A stretch of 64,000 nt of DNA from NCBI RefSeq assembly GCF_947495285.1, contig NZ_CANLXZ010000012.1, forward strand, positions 1 to 64,000. Direction: 5' to 3'. Under the pieces are notes generated by a model, which had not been told where the DNA came from, ran no database searches, and saw only the letters and a list, made by a program, of their open reading frames with translations. This DNA is from an uncultured Nonlabens sp. (GTDB lineage Bacteria > Bacteroidota > Bacteroidia > Flavobacteriales > Flavobacteriaceae). Below are positions 63,725 to 64,000 of this stretch, one piece after another; the stretch's first letter is position 1, and the number at the start of each line of letters is the position of its first letter. Both the position numbers and the translations under genes were made by a program.

Positions 63725-64000
63725 TTACTGACTTAGTACTTTTTCTACTCTTACAAATCTTTCACAATTTCTAACCCATAGACTAGTGTTAGCTAGTTCT
63801 TTCCTTCCAGAAATGTGATAGAAATTACAGGGTATTGTATCTGTGTTAGATTTAGAAAAATCAACTTTACCGTATTTTAAAATTAATTGAATAGTAAGTG
63901 TGTCTAGTTTACGATCTGTTAACATCGTTCGTATTTCTGGAGAGAATCTTACTGCATTCTTTTTACGTATGTCGTTAATTACACGATCTTCAGGTAGCCA
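63725..64000 (-). CDS. Partial conserved protein at the right edge
   Basis: The frame is open to the window end (92 codons read, 64000-63725), so the start lies outside. The visible part is WLPEDRVINDIRKKNAVRFS, then DRKLDTLTIQLILKYGKVDF and a C-terminal ELANTSLWVRNCERFVRVEK-VLSQ. An internal ATG at 63925 is not the likely start. No family recognised. Confidence 0.55.
   Translation of the reverse strand, partial: WLPEDRVINDIRKKNAVRFSPEIRTMLTDRKLDTLTIQLILKYGKVDFSKSNTDTIPCNFYHISGRKELANTSLWVRNCERFVRVEKVLSQ

Noticed and set aside
1-64000. tRNA, rRNA or riboswitch genes
   Set aside because: No T-arm, rRNA or known riboswitch core was recognised by eye. A covariance-model scan would be needed to exclude small ones.

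Overview
The window looks like a chromosomal segment of a marine Flavobacteriaceae (Bacteroidota). The evidence is an AT-rich sequence, frequent TAnnTTTG -7 promoter boxes (the flavobacterial consensus) with few Shine-Dalgarno sequences, two very large type IX secretion (T9SS) cargo proteins, an M56/BlaR1-TonB fusion beside a BlaI repressor, a gyrA-TPR pair, MenB and bipartite LepB. No rRNA, tRNA, CRISPR array, phage or intact mobile element was recognised. Most of the window is ordinary core genome with decayed patches between genes.

Layout. 1-6.1 kb: a broken VIT-domain gene, nadC-yihY with two small exported proteins, a DUF2254 membrane protein, an OmpA lipoprotein and trmL. 6.3-14 kb: a zinc alcohol dehydrogenase, an LpxD-type acyltransferase, an outer-membrane barrel with an HxSNG motif, a J-domain/KTSC protein, a cold-shock protein with a long leader, an EamA exporter, an unusual SDR without the catalytic Tyr, and a PepSY-like lipoprotein. 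14-21 kb: a GAF histidine kinase, a frameshifted CBM9/DUF5916 outer-membrane protein, and blaI-M56 behind three dyad operators. 21-28 kb: a 1731-aa T9SS type B adhesin-like protein with recently duplicated repeats, flanked by a fossil T9SS sorting domain and an IS1595-type transposase remnant. 28-36.5 kb: menB, a DUF2339/DUF3999 membrane pair, gcvT with a sugar-epimerase-like SDR, and the NAD(P)HX repair enzyme. 36.5-44.5 kb: a hutH-like fossil, clpC divergent from gyrA-TPR, a decayed stretch of about 600 bp, and dps. 45-51 kb: a seven-gene leftward operon parA-parB-DUF5683-dapB-lepB-wbqC-DUF1853. 51-64 kb: a glycosyltransferase, a 1552-aa T9SS type A LamG protein, lysA, sucC, two small genes with aroB, proline dehydrogenase and a partial gene at the right edge.

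The most striking signal is a short perfect palindrome, CGCTTTCGCGAAAGCG. It occurs ten times exactly and four more times in degenerate form. It lies between genes and inside reading frames. It has no stop codon in any frame and is usually read as Ala-Phe-Ala-Lys-Ala: nadC, the NAD(P)HX repair gene, the DUF1853 gene, a glycosyltransferase and a DUF2147 signal peptide all carry it, and ParB carries it in another frame. It recalls protein-embedded palindromic elements of Rickettsia, or site-type repeats such as cyanobacterial HIP1. A second theme is that several -7 boxes end only 4-5 nt before the ATG, which predicts leaderless mRNAs.
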